64,000 nucleotides of DNA from the NCBI GenBank assembly GCA_964628515.1, contig CAZVNZ010000008.1:30113-94112 (forward strand), in the 5' to 3' direction. The position numbers and the translations under genes were made by a program. Shown here piece by piece: positions 18,483-27,095 of the stretch. The notes below the pieces were generated by a model that saw only the letters and a list, made by a program, of their open reading frames with translations, was not told where the DNA came from and made no database searches. Position 1 is the stretch's first letter; every line of letters begins with the position of its first letter. Source of the DNA: CAZVNZ01 sp964628515 (GTDB lineage Bacteria > Bacillota > Clostridia > Christensenellales > Christensenellaceae).

Positions 18483-19652
18483 ATGGTATTACTTATAAGA
18501 TACGGAGAAATTCATTTAAAAGGGCTAAACAGACCACATTTTGAGTCCTTACAAAAAGGTGCAATAATAAAGGCACTAAGGGAGTTTAAAACCGCACAAG
18601 TGGTTAAAAAACAAGGCAGATTTTACGTAGAAGGGCTAAAAGACGAGGAAATGAGCGGTACAATAGACAAAATCACCAAGGTATTTGGGTTGCACTCCGT
18701 TTCTGTAGCAACCGTTGCGGAAAAAAATATAGAAACCATAGAAAACAGTCTTGCAATACTGGCTAAAGAGTATATGGCAAGGAAAAATATAACGCACACC
18801 ACCTTTAAAATTAAGGTAAAAAGGGCGGATAAGCGTTTTCCCCTATCCTCTATGCAAACGGCGGCAAGATGCGGTGGCTATGTGCTAAATAATGTAGAGG
18901 GGTTAGAGGTGGATGTGGTTAATCCCAAGTTGACTTTATACGTAGAAATAAGGGAAGAATGCTATATTTACACGGATATTATACCATGTGTCGGAGGTAT
19001 GCCCGCAAAAAGCAACGGTAGAGGTATGCTACTTTTATCGGGGGGTATAGATAGTCCGGTTGCAGGGTATATGATAGCAAAACGAGGCGTGGAGATATTT
19101 GCGGTTCACTACCATAGCTTTCCCTATACAAGCGAGGCGGCAAAGCAAAAGGTAATAGATTTAGCTAAAATAATGAGCAAATATACAGGCAAAATCAAAC
19201 TGCATATAGTTAGTTTTACCGAAATACAGCAACAAATATACGAAAAATGCCCCCACGAAATGCTTGTAATAATAATGCGTAGATTTATGATGCGCATTGC
19301 ACAAAGGCTATGCGAGCAAAACGATGCTAAAGCCATAATTACAGGGGAAAGCATAGGGCAGGTAGCAAGTCAAACCATGGATAGCATATATTGCACCAAC
19401 GATGTATGCAGTATACCTGTATTTCGCCCACTAATAGGCATGGATAAGCAGGAAATTATAGAAATATCCACAAAAATAGACACATACAACACCTCAATAC
19501 TACCTTATGAGGACTGTTGTACGGTATTTGTACCCAAACACCCCACCACAAGACCAAACCTACAAACTATAATAGATAACGAAAGTGTACTGGATGTTGA
19601 GGGCTTGGTGGAAAAAGCATTGCAGGATATTGAAAGAGTGGTAATTAAGTAA
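18483..19652 (+). CDS. thiI: tRNA 4-thiouridine synthetase ThiI
   Basis: A 389-residue enzyme that activates U8 of tRNA with ATP for sulfur insertion; some homologues also serve thiamine thiazole synthesis. The N-terminal ferredoxin-like and THUMP domains (about 1-170) precede the PP-loop LLSGGIDSPVAGYM and the segment ITGESIGQVASQT. There is no C-terminal rhodanese domain, as is usual in Gram-positive bacteria, so persulfide must be handed over directly by the upstream cysteine desulfurase. A ribosome site AAGG lies 7-10 bases before ATG. Confidence 0.95.
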   Translation: MVLLIRYGEIHLKGLNRPHFESLQKGAIIKALREFKTAQVVKKQGRFYVEGLKDEEMSGTIDKITKVFGLHSVSVATVAEKNIETIENSLAILAKEYMARKNITHTTFKIKVKRADKRFPLSSMQTAARCGGYVLNNVEGLEVDVVNPKLTLYVEIREECYIYTDIIPCVGGMPAKSNGRGMLLLSGGIDSPVAGYMIAKRGVEIFAVHYHSFPYTSEAAKQKVIDLAKIMSKYTGKIKLHIVSFTEIQQQIYEKCPHEMLVIIMRRFMMRIAQRLCEQNDAKAIITGESIGQVASQTMDSIYCTNDVCSIPVFRPLIGMDKQEIIEISTKIDTYNTSILPYEDCCTVFVPKHPTTRPNLQTIIDNESVLDVEGLVEKALQDIERVVIK

Positions 19653-20373
19653 GTTAAGTGGTGGATAACCGGGTTTTAGGCGGTATAATGCAGTTTTAGG
19701 CGATTTAATGAGTTTTTTTGAGCAAAAACAATAGATTTGCGGAAGCAAAAGGAATAGTGATGTCATAATTACAGAAAATAGAAAATAAATAACTTTTTTA
19801 ACTATAATCTATCGGCAAAATTTCAATACAAAACAAATTTAGCAAATAGAAAAGTGTAAATTTAGCAATTTTTAAGGAAAATAGAAAATAAGTAATAAGA
19901 ATTACTATATACGGAAGTGGGTATATAAAAAAATAACAATAAAAGATGTTATTAATTTGACAGTATAATTAATAACACTATATATTAAATTATAAAATAA
20001 GAAAAGCAAATCACACTACGAAGTGGGGAGATGCTAATTAAGGATTTTGCCTATTTAAAAGGGGTTAATGGCAACACGAGCAAAAAAAATTTTAAAAGGT
20101 ATATGTATGCACATACCATCTGCAAATAGATAATACAAATTAATATTTACTAAATTCCAAATAATTATACCCAAGCAAAGCAAGTAAAATCAAAAAGAGA
20201 GGAAATAGAAGAATATAAAAAAGCGGACAAAAAAACCAAAAATCCAAAAAAAGCAAGAAAAGTAAAAAGTAGCAGAAAATAGATAATAAAATTAACAATA
20301 AACCAAGATAAGACACTCAATAAAAGCGCAAACCACAGCAACTGACCACTGATAACTGAACACTGACTACTGC
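19653..20373. other. 721-base gene-free, A-rich gap
   Basis: No coding region with a plausible start and ribosome site was found. The + strand is strongly A-rich with repeated AAAATAGAAAATAA-like words near 19770, 19878 and 20273. It holds a perfect inverted repeat on a promoter-like sequence (19948-19985), a hairpin with GGTATATG/CACATACC-like arms near 20098-20118, and a 7-base tandem repeat at its end. I recognise no known RNA family. A small RNA is possible. Confidence 0.5.
19948..19985 (+). promoter_or_regulatory. Orphan promoter overlapped by perfect inverted repeat
   Basis: GTTATTAATT (19948-19957) and AATTAATAAC (19967-19976) are perfect 10-base arms nine bases apart. TTGACA (19957-19962) sits between them, and TATAT-like sequence lies 17-18 bases downstream. 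No gene follows on this strand for more than 400 bases. This is either a regulated promoter for a non-coding transcript or a chance AT-rich palindrome. Confidence 0.4.
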
Positions 20374-20378
20374 CTACC
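20341..20378. repeat. Degenerate 7-base tandem repeat
   Basis: Five units follow one another: ACTGACC, ACTGATA, ACTGAAC, ACTGACT, ACTGCCT, then ACC. The array runs into the proA stop codon (20374-20376 on the opposite strand). Confidence 0.8.
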
Positions 20379-21612
20379 GTATCTGCCCCTCACCCTCCAC
20401 AATATACTTATAAGAGGTAAGCTCACATAACCCCATAGGGCCTCTTGCGTGTAGCTTTTGTGTGGAAATACCGATTTCCGCACCAAAACCAAACTCAAAG
20501 CCGTCAGTAAAGCGAGTGCTTGCATTAACATATACGGCGGCACTATCCACCTGCTCCGTAAACTTACGAGAGTTTGTGTAATCTGCCGTAATAATAGCAT
20601 CCGAATGGTGAGTACCGTATTTGTTTATATGGCAAATGGCTTCATTTATATCTTTAACCACTTTTACCGAAATTGTTAAATCCAAAAACTCCGTTGCGTA
20701 GTCATCCTCTGTTGCTAAAGCACAACCGTATTTGGTACATTGCTTACAACCACGAATTTCTACATTATTTTCTTCGAGAGCAGAAAATAGTTTTTCTATA
20801 TAAATATTTGCTATATTCTCGTGTATCAACACACTTTCGCAAGCGTTGCATACCGCAGGTCGTTGAGTTTTTGCATTAATAATAATATCAGTAGCCATCT
20901 TAAAATCCGCACTATCATCAACAAAAACATGACAGTTGCCCACCCCCGTTTCAATAACGGGTATGGTTGCGTTTTTAACAACAGACTGTATAAGTCCACC
21001 ACCTCCACGAGGTATAAGCACATCAATATAGCCGTTTAACTTCATCATATACTCCGCCGCATCTCTCGAAGTATTGCTTATAAAGCCGATAGCACCTTTG
21101 GGCAGTCCGCTTTTTTTGCCGGCTTCCCTCATAACTTCAACAATAGCGGTGTTTGAGTATATAGCCTCGCTACCTCCTTTTAATACAACGGTATTTCCCG
21201 ATTTTAAGCAAATGGCAACAGCGTCCGAAGTAACATTTGGGCGAGCCTCATAAATTATGCCCACCACACCTAAGGGAACACGCTTTTTAGTTATTACAAT
21301 ACCGTTTGGACGTTTGTCTCCGCTTAGAATTTCTCCTGTTGGGTCTTTTAAAGAGGCAATGTCAAGTACACCCTGCGCCATATCCGCTATGCGTTTTTCG
21401 GTTAAAGCAAGTCTGTCTATAAGTGCGGAAGTACGCCCCTTTTCTCTTGCGTTATCCACATCGATTTTGTTTTTGGCAATAATATAATTGGTATTTTCCA
21501 CAAGGGCTTTTGCAATTTCTTTAAGCACGGTATTTTTTTCCTCTGCGCTCATTTTTTGCAATAATGTCCCTGCATTTTTTGCATCTATTGCCGTTTGCAT
21601 TACTTCTTTCAT
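20374..21612 (-). CDS. proA: Gamma-glutamyl phosphate reductase
   Basis: A 412-residue aldehyde-dehydrogenase-fold enzyme of proline synthesis. It reduces gamma-glutamyl phosphate to the semialdehyde with NADPH. Family sequences are clear: VPLGVVGIIYEARPNVT, LKGGSEA, IPRGGGGLI, the catalytic Cys in RPAVCNACESVL, and the end KLHARGPMGLCELTSYKY. The start at 21612 has AGGAG upstream. proB is not adjacent, which is unusual since proB and proA commonly pair. It lies 13 bases downstream of yebC on the same strand. Confidence 0.96.
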   Translation of the reverse strand: MKEVMQTAIDAKNAGTLLQKMSAEEKNTVLKEIAKALVENTNYIIAKNKIDVDNAREKGRTSALIDRLALTEKRIADMAQGVLDIASLKDPTGEILSGDKRPNGIVITKKRVPLGVVGIIYEARPNVTSDAVAICLKSGNTVVLKGGSEAIYSNTAIVEVMREAGKKSGLPKGAIGFISNTSRDAAEYMMKLNGYIDVLIPRGGGGLIQSVVKNATIPVIETGVGNCHVFVDDSADFKMATDIIINAKTQRPAVCNACESVLIHENIANIYIEKLFSALEENNVEIRGCKQCTKYGCALATEDDYATEFLDLTISVKVVKDINEAICHINKYGTHHSDAIITADYTNSRKFTEQVDSAAVYVNASTRFTDGFEFGFGAEIGISTQKLHARGPMGLCELTSYKYIVEGEGQIR

Positions 21613-21625
21613 AAGTATTCTCCTG

Positions 21626-22360
21626 TTACTCTTCCTCCGCCAAATCAAGCTCCCCATTATGAAAAACATTCTGCACGTCGTCGTTATCCTCTAAAATGTC
21701 TATCATCTTTTGGAATTTTGCCGACTGCTCTTCGTTTAAATTGGTGGTTGTTTGGGGGATAAAATCGAGCTGTGCATCTAAAAAGACGTAATTTGCCTTT
21801 TCTAAAGCATCTTTTACAGCAGAAAAATCCTCGACGGCGGTAATAATCTCAAACACATCATCATCACCGGAAAAATCCTCCGCACCTGCGTCAAGGGCAC
21901 ACTCCATAAGTGCCTCCTCGTCCACATCTTTATCAATAATAATTACACCCTTCCTGTCAAACATGAAAGAAACACAGCCGGTAGTGCCCATAGAGCCTCC
22001 GAATTTGTCAAATGCGTGCCTAACCTCTCCGGCTGTTCTGTTTTTGTTGTCCGTCATAGTTTCCACAATAACGGCTACTCCGCCAATTCCGTAGCCCTCG
22101 TACACAAGCTCCTCGTAGTTTATGCTGCCAAGCTCGCCTGCGGCTTTTTTAATGGAACGGGTGATGTTGTCGTTAGGCATATTGTTTGCTTTTGCCTTAG
22201 AAACCGCATCTCTAAGTCTTGAGTTGCTCTCCGGGTCTGCCCCTCCGGCTTTTACCGCAACCGCAATTTCTCTGCCTATTTTAGTAAAAATTTTAGCACG
22301 TTTTTCGTCTGCTTTTCCCTTTTTATGTTTAATTGTTGACCATTTAGAGTGTCCTGACAT
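21626..22360 (-). CDS. yebC: YebC/PmpR family protein
   Basis: A 244-residue YebC/TACO1 protein of normal length. It starts MSGHSKWSTIKHKKGKADEKR and has the AVKAGGADPESNSRLRDAVSKA segment. Members were described as transcription regulators, and more recently as translation factors that help ribosomes through proline-rich stretches; which applies here cannot be told. It has GAGGT before its ATG and a perfect palindrome about 20-40 bases upstream. The last third is rich in Asp and Glu. Confidence 0.94.
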   Translation of the reverse strand: MSGHSKWSTIKHKKGKADEKRAKIFTKIGREIAVAVKAGGADPESNSRLRDAVSKAKANNMPNDNITRSIKKAAGELGSINYEELVYEGYGIGGVAVIVETMTDNKNRTAGEVRHAFDKFGGSMGTTGCVSFMFDRKGVIIIDKDVDEEALMECALDAGAEDFSGDDDVFEIITAVEDFSAVKDALEKANYVFLDAQLDFIPQTTTNLNEEQSAKFQKMIDILEDNDDVQNVFHNGELDLAEEE

Positions 22361-22379
22361 AAATTTACCTCTGTTTTTA

Positions 22380-22401
22380 AGAATATTTTTAAAAATATTC
22401 T
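22380..22401. promoter_or_regulatory. 22-base perfect palindrome upstream of yebC
   Basis: AGAATATTTTT is followed directly by its reverse complement AAAAATATTCT. It lies 19 bases upstream of the yebC ATG, downstream of a TTTACA-type -35 on the minus strand, where an operator would block transcription. Confidence 0.45.
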
Positions 22402-22553
22402 AACATAATTTTAAATTATTGTAAACTTACCCATAAATTTTAATTAATTGTTGTAAAATAGTAGGAAAGTAATTACAAACGTGTTATAATTATTTTGTAT
22501 ATTTATTTGAGCCTTCAGCTTGAAATACACAACAAATACTTAAGGAATTAATA

Positions 22554-25500
22554 ATGAATATAGAAGACAAGAAAAAAGAGCTTATACAAAAGCAAATAGA
22601 GCAAGCCAAACTAAGAAAAGAAGAAGAATTGCGTGCAATGGAAGAAAAAAGCAATTCTATTACGGACGGTGCTCGTAAGCTACAAGACAAAAGTGTTACA
22701 AAAAGAGAGATTATTGCAGAACAACAAAATAAAGAGGTGGACAGAACAAACGTTTCTGTTAAGCCTCCAAATACATTAAACGAACGCAAAAAAATAGAGC
22801 GCATTGTGGATCAACAGGACAAACCTGTTAGAAACACCCAAAAAATTCCTGTACAACAAAGCACGGTGACAAAGCCTCAAAATATAGACGATAAAAAAGC
22901 GCAAATAATTGCAAAACAGCAGGAAGAATTTGTGGAGCAACCCAAAAAAATGGGTGCGCAAACAACTTCTGTGCCTATTGCTAATACAAATATAGACCAC
23001 AAAAAATTAGAAAGGATAATAAAACAGCAGGCGGAAGAAAAGCGCATTTTGGCAAAAGAACAGCAAAAACCAACCAACGAAGAGCTTATTTTCCAAAAAA
23101 AGCAAGCGGAATTTAAAAAACTAAATGCAAACGCAGGACTAAAGTACCCCTTAAATCAAAGCCAAAAGCCCCCTAAGGAAATCAACTTGGAAAACGGGGA
23201 AACGGTTATTTTTGACGACGATATCAAAGAAAAAATTCAAAAATACGATGCAAGCAAAAATACCCAGCAAATACCCCTAAGCAAAAAAGCAAAAAAATCT
23301 ATATTTAAAATGCGTACAAAAAAACCTAACTTTATTTTAGGCATTATACTAAATACCATTTATTTGTCTTTTATTGCGGTGATTGTTGTAATAGCCGTGG
23401 GTGTAGGCTCTGTAATGGGTGTTGCCAATGCCTATTTGGAAACCACCCCCGAGCTTGATACCCAAAAAATAGAAGACCAAACGGAAACTTCCTTTATTTT
23501 AGACCCTGAGGGCAGATTATTACACCCCTATGCCGGAAGTGAAAACAGAGAGCTTGCCTCCATAGATGAAATCCCCCAGCATCTCCAAAATGCAATAATA
23601 GCCGTGGAGGATGTGCGTTTCAGAAAACATCAAGGCGTGGACTTCAGAAGGCTTGTAGGTGCGTTTTTCTCCAATGTTTCGGAAGGAACGTCTCAAGGGG
23701 GAAGTACAATCACCCAACAACTTGTAAAAAATAAACTCCTTACAAACGAGCGCTCCTACAAAAGAAAATTGCAGGAAGCGGCGCTTGCTATGGAGCTTGA
23801 AAAACGGTATACCAAAGACGAAATTTTAGAGGCATATCTAAACACAATACCCTTAGGTGGCAAGGTGTACGGAGTTAAAACGGCGGCAAAAGACTATTTT
23901 GGCAAAGAATTATCCGAGCTTACCCTCAAAGAAACGGTGTGTATTGCAGCCATCACCCAAAACCCTACAAAATACAATCCACGCACGGTAACATATCAAG
24001 AGGATAAACAAGCAAATTTTGAAGGGCTTATTAACAGGATGAACATGGTAACCGAGCGTATGCTGTGGAACGATATGATAACGGAGGAGGAATATAACGC
24101 AACCTTTATACCAAAGGACTTATACACTTCTCCAAATTATATAGATACCTGGAAACAAGAGATGAACATACTGCCCGAGTCTCCTGCCAATGCGCTCTAC
24201 GAGGCGCCTCACTTTGTGGAATATGTAATATATCAAGTGCAAACGGCATTACTGCGCAAGGAAGGCTTAGAGGACACTAAAGAAAACAGACAGATTGTAG
24301 ACAAAAAAATGCGCTCGGAAGGGTACAAAATTTATTCTACCTACGATAAGGAAATACAGGATATTGTACAATCTACCCTATCGGAGTACGATAACTATCC
24401 CGCATTTAAAAATAAAAAATTTAATACTAAAACCACTAAGGATAATAAAGGCAACATCATCGAAATAAGACAGCCACAAGCGGCGGCGGTGGTGGTGGAA
24501 AACGACACAGGCTACCTTAGAGCCATTGTAGGCTCAAGAGACGAACCTACCAGCATGCGTACCCTAAACAGGGCATATCAAGGGCAAATGCCTGTGGGGT
24601 CGTCCATTAAGCCCCTTGCGGTTTATGGCCCTGCTTTCGATTTAGGCTATGGCCCCGGAAGTGGTGTGGCAAACTTAAAAGTGCCCATAACCGGTTGGGA
24701 ATCGGAAACTGGCTACCCCGAAACAAGTACGGGCGAGCTTGGGTGTATTCCCTTACGTAAAGCAATAGTAAACTCCCTAAATATAGCGGCAGGACGTACA
24801 TTAATGGACTACGTTGGGCTTGAAAACTCTATGGCCTATTTGGAAAAATTAGGTGTGGATACCCAGCGCATTATGGATTTAGGCACATATACCCCCGTTG
24901 GTTTAAGTATGGGCGGAGCACCCATAACACCCATAGAAGTTGCAGGGGGATACGCCACCATTGCACGAGGCGGAGAGTACTTAGAGCCTGTATCCTTCAC
25001 AAAAGTTGTGGATTCCAACGGTAATGTTATTATTGATAATACGGCAGGAGACAGGGTTAGAAACCAGGCATTTAAAAAGTCGACTGCTTGGATGCTTACA
25101 GACGTGCTTGTAGAGGCGGCAAAGGACGGCACAGGTAAACGTGCAAGATTAGATGGTATTACCACTGCAGGTAAAACAGGTACGGTGGTGGACAACAAAG
25201 GGGTATTTTTTGCAGGCTACACCCCATATTACTCCGCATCATTATGGATAGGGCACGACGAATACAAAGAGTTTGTAGGGGGCACGGCGGCAAGTAACGC
25301 AAGCGCACCTTTATGGAAAAATTTTATGACAAAAGTACACGAGGCAAAGGGTAAAACAGAGGACAGACCAATAATCCCCGACACACCCGAAGAGCTTAAT
25401 ATAATTAAACTTAAAGTTTGCGGAATATCCAATTTACTGCCCTCGGGAAGTTGTTCTCCGGCATACGAAGATTATTTTTACGCACCGGACGCACCCACAG

Positions 25501-25775
25501 AAATTTGCGACGAGTGCGGTGGCGGAGAAAGCTACGAGTATTGTGCGGTATCGAATATGGGCTTTGTACACGGAGTTTGTCCGCCGGATCAGTTTGCGGT
25601 AAGATCCTCGAGAAGATATAAAGAAGGCTCTCCCTATAATCAAGGGGGCGGAGGAGGAGGTTCCGGACCGCCTGCTCCATGTAATTACCCACATAATCCA
25701 TGGGAAGGCTGGGATGTTTCGGTAACACCGCCGGAGCCTGAGGCAACCACTCCGGAAGCACCGGCTGTGGGCTAA
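22554..25775 (+). CDS. Class A penicillin-binding protein (PBP1a-type)
   Basis: A 1073-residue bifunctional peptidoglycan synthase. The first 258 residues are cytoplasmic, rich in Lys, Gln and Glu, and contain five copies of a motif close to N-D-K-K-x-x-I-I-x-K-Q-Q (near residues 2, 47, 76, 110 and 146). One transmembrane helix spans about 259-290. The glycosyltransferase domain has VEDVRF (Glu352) and GGSTITQQLVKN. The transpeptidase domain has SSIK (Ser683), SLN and KTGT. The C-terminus has paired Cys (CGISNLLPSGSC, CDECGGG) and a Gly/Pro-rich tail. The long cytoplasmic part is far beyond the usual short tail. AAGGA precedes ATG. Confidence 0.95.
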   Translation: MNIEDKKKELIQKQIEQAKLRKEEELRAMEEKSNSITDGARKLQDKSVTKREIIAEQQNKEVDRTNVSVKPPNTLNERKKIERIVDQQDKPVRNTQKIPVQQSTVTKPQNIDDKKAQIIAKQQEEFVEQPKKMGAQTTSVPIANTNIDHKKLERIIKQQAEEKRILAKEQQKPTNEELIFQKKQAEFKKLNANAGLKYPLNQSQKPPKEINLENGETVIFDDDIKEKIQKYDASKNTQQIPLSKKAKKSIFKMRTKKPNFILGIILNTIYLSFIAVIVVIAVGVGSVMGVANAYLETTPELDTQKIEDQTETSFILDPEGRLLHPYAGSENRELASIDEIPQHLQNAIIAVEDVRFRKHQGVDFRRLVGAFFSNVSEGTSQGGSTITQQLVKNKLLTNERSYKRKLQEAALAMELEKRYTKDEILEAYLNTIPLGGKVYGVKTAAKDYFGKELSELTLKETVCIAAITQNPTKYNPRTVTYQEDKQANFEGLINRMNMVTERMLWNDMITEEEYNATFIPKDLYTSPNYIDTWKQEMNILPESPANALYEAPHFVEYVIYQVQTALLRKEGLEDTKENRQIVDKKMRSEGYKIYSTYDKEIQDIVQSTLSEYDNYPAFKNKKFNTKTTKDNKGNIIEIRQPQAAAVVVENDTGYLRAIVGSRDEPTSMRTLNRAYQGQMPVGSSIKPLAVYGPAFDLGYGPGSGVANLKVPITGWESETGYPETSTGELGCIPLRKAIVNSLNIAAGRTLMDYVGLENSMAYLEKLGVDTQRIMDLGTYTPVGLSMGGAPITPIEVAGGYATIARGGEYLEPVSFTKVVDSNGNVIIDNTAGDRVRNQAFKKSTAWMLTDVLVEAAKDGTGKRARLDGITTAGKTGTVVDNKGVFFAGYTPYYSASLWIGHDEYKEFVGGTAASNASAPLWKNFMTKVHEAKGKTEDRPIIPDTPEELNIIKLKVCGISNLLPSGSCSPAYEDYFYAPDAPTEICDECGGGESYEYCAVSNMGFVHGVCPPDQFAVRSSRRYKEGSPYNQGGGGGGSGPPAPCNYPHNPWEGWDVSVTPPEPEATTPEAPAVG

Positions 25776-25792
25776 ATTAAACACAACATACC

Positions 25793-25830
25793 AATACTTA
25801 CAGTAGTAAAAAGCTACTGTAAGTATTTTT
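25793..25830 (+). terminator. Terminator after the PBP gene
   Basis: A 14-base perfect stem (25793-25806 with 25814-25827) closes a 7-base loop and is followed by T. Confidence 0.92.
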
Positions 25831-25853
25831 AGTTTAAAACCTTAAAAAAGCAG

Positions 25854-25883
25854 TTGCAATTTTAGTATTTAATTGTATATAAT
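25854..25883 (+). promoter_or_regulatory. Promoter of the EIIC-like gene
   Basis: TTGCAA (25854-25859), 18 bases, TATAAT (25878-25883). Downstream, GCATAATATGC is a small palindrome in the leader. Confidence 0.55.
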
Positions 25884-25956
25884 TAGTATGGCTTTAGCGT
25901 AATAGCATAATATGCAATTACTATGGCAAGTCTAAATTACATTAAGGGGTATCATA

Positions 25957-27012
25957 ATGGGAGAAAAAATTGGAAGCGTAATTAAAAATTATTCAAAAAG
26001 ATGGTTTGTGGACGGACTTTCCGCAATGGCTTTGGGCTTATTTTCGAGTCTTATAATAGGACTTATTATATCTCAACTGGGCACAATACCTAATCTGTCA
26101 ATTTTGGGGGAGTTTGCCACGGTAGTATCTGCAAAATCTCCTGTGGTGGGGGCGGCTATTGCGGTTGCCATTGCCTTTGGGCTTAAAGCAAAGCCCCTTG
26201 TTATTTTTTCTTGTGCGGCAACGGGAGCATACGGCTACACCTTAGGAGGCCCTGTGGGCGCTTTTGTGGCCTCTATTGTAAGCATAGAAATAGGCAAACT
26301 GATTTCGGGTAAAACACCGGTAGACATTATACTGACTCCCCTTGTAACCATAATTGCAGGGTGCTTTGCAGGGTACTTGGTAGGCCCTTTGCTAAACAAC
26401 TTTATGTTATGGTTAGGAGAGGTTATAAACTCCGCAACCGTACTATCCCCCATACCTATGGGTATTGTAGTGTCGGTTTTGGTGGGAATGGCTCTAACCG
26501 CACCAATAAGCTCCGCTGCCTTGTGTATTATGATGGGCATAGACGGTATAGCCGCAGGTGCTGCCGTAGTGGGCTGTTGTGCCCAAATGATAGGCTTTGC
26601 GGTAATGAGCTTTAAAGAAAACGGCTGGGGAGGGTTTATTGCCCAAGGCTTTGGTACATCTATGTTGCAAGTGCCAAATATAGTACGCAGACCGCAAATA
26701 TGGATTCCACCCATATTAGCCTCTGCAGTTTTAGGACCAATATCCACAACAATGCTTGCCATGACAAACACGGCAACGGGTGCAGGCATGGGTACATCCG
26801 GCTTAGTAGGGCAGTTTGGCGCATGGGCAGCCATGAGCGCAACAATACCGCCCCCCCAACTAATAGGGGAAATACTGCTGATGCACTTTTTACTGCCGGC
26901 GGTACTAACTCTAATATTTGCATTTTTCCTAAGAAAAATCAAATGGATAAGGCAGGGGGATTTAACCTTAGACATACTAAAGCCCTCGGAAAACACTTTT
27001 ATAAAGAAATAG
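25957..27012 (+). CDS. PTS EIIC-like membrane protein (EIIC_2 family)
   Basis: A 351-residue protein with about ten hydrophobic helices, matching the PTS_EIIC_2 type of predicted sugar transporter. Features include GLIISQLGTIPNLSILGE, conserved Gly/Pro loops (LTPLVTIIAGCFAGYLVGP) and IPPPQLIGEILLMHFLLPA. No EIIA or EIIB gene is next to it, so a phosphotransferase role is uncertain; members occur as stand-alone genes and their substrate is unknown. The gene is monocistronic with AAGGGG before ATG and a terminator after it. Confidence 0.82.
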   Translation: MGEKIGSVIKNYSKRWFVDGLSAMALGLFSSLIIGLIISQLGTIPNLSILGEFATVVSAKSPVVGAAIAVAIAFGLKAKPLVIFSCAATGAYGYTLGGPVGAFVASIVSIEIGKLISGKTPVDIILTPLVTIIAGCFAGYLVGPLLNNFMLWLGEVINSATVLSPIPMGIVVSVLVGMALTAPISSAALCIMMGIDGIAAGAAVVGCCAQMIGFAVMSFKENGWGGFIAQGFGTSMLQVPNIVRRPQIWIPPILASAVLGPISTTMLAMTNTATGAGMGTSGLVGQFGAWAAMSATIPPPQLIGEILLMHFLLPAVLTLIFAFFLRKIKWIRQGDLTLDILKPSENTFIKK

Positions 27013-27019
27013 AAAAACA

Positions 27020-27050
27020 AAAAAGCAGGCAACAATTTGTCTGCTTTTTA
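27020..27050. terminator. Bidirectional terminator between EIIC-like gene and argH
   Basis: AAAAAGCAG (27020-27028) and CTGCTTTTT (27041-27049) pair around a 12-base loop, with A and T runs on both sides, between convergent genes. Confidence 0.85.
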
Positions 27051-27095
27051 TAAAAGACCTTCGAGGGTATCTAATCACTAACCACTGAAAAAACC

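Noticed and set aside
26235..27035. A 266-codon open frame antisense to the EIIC-like gene
   Set aside because: Membrane-protein genes often leave long antisense frames. No start signal or family resemblance was seen.
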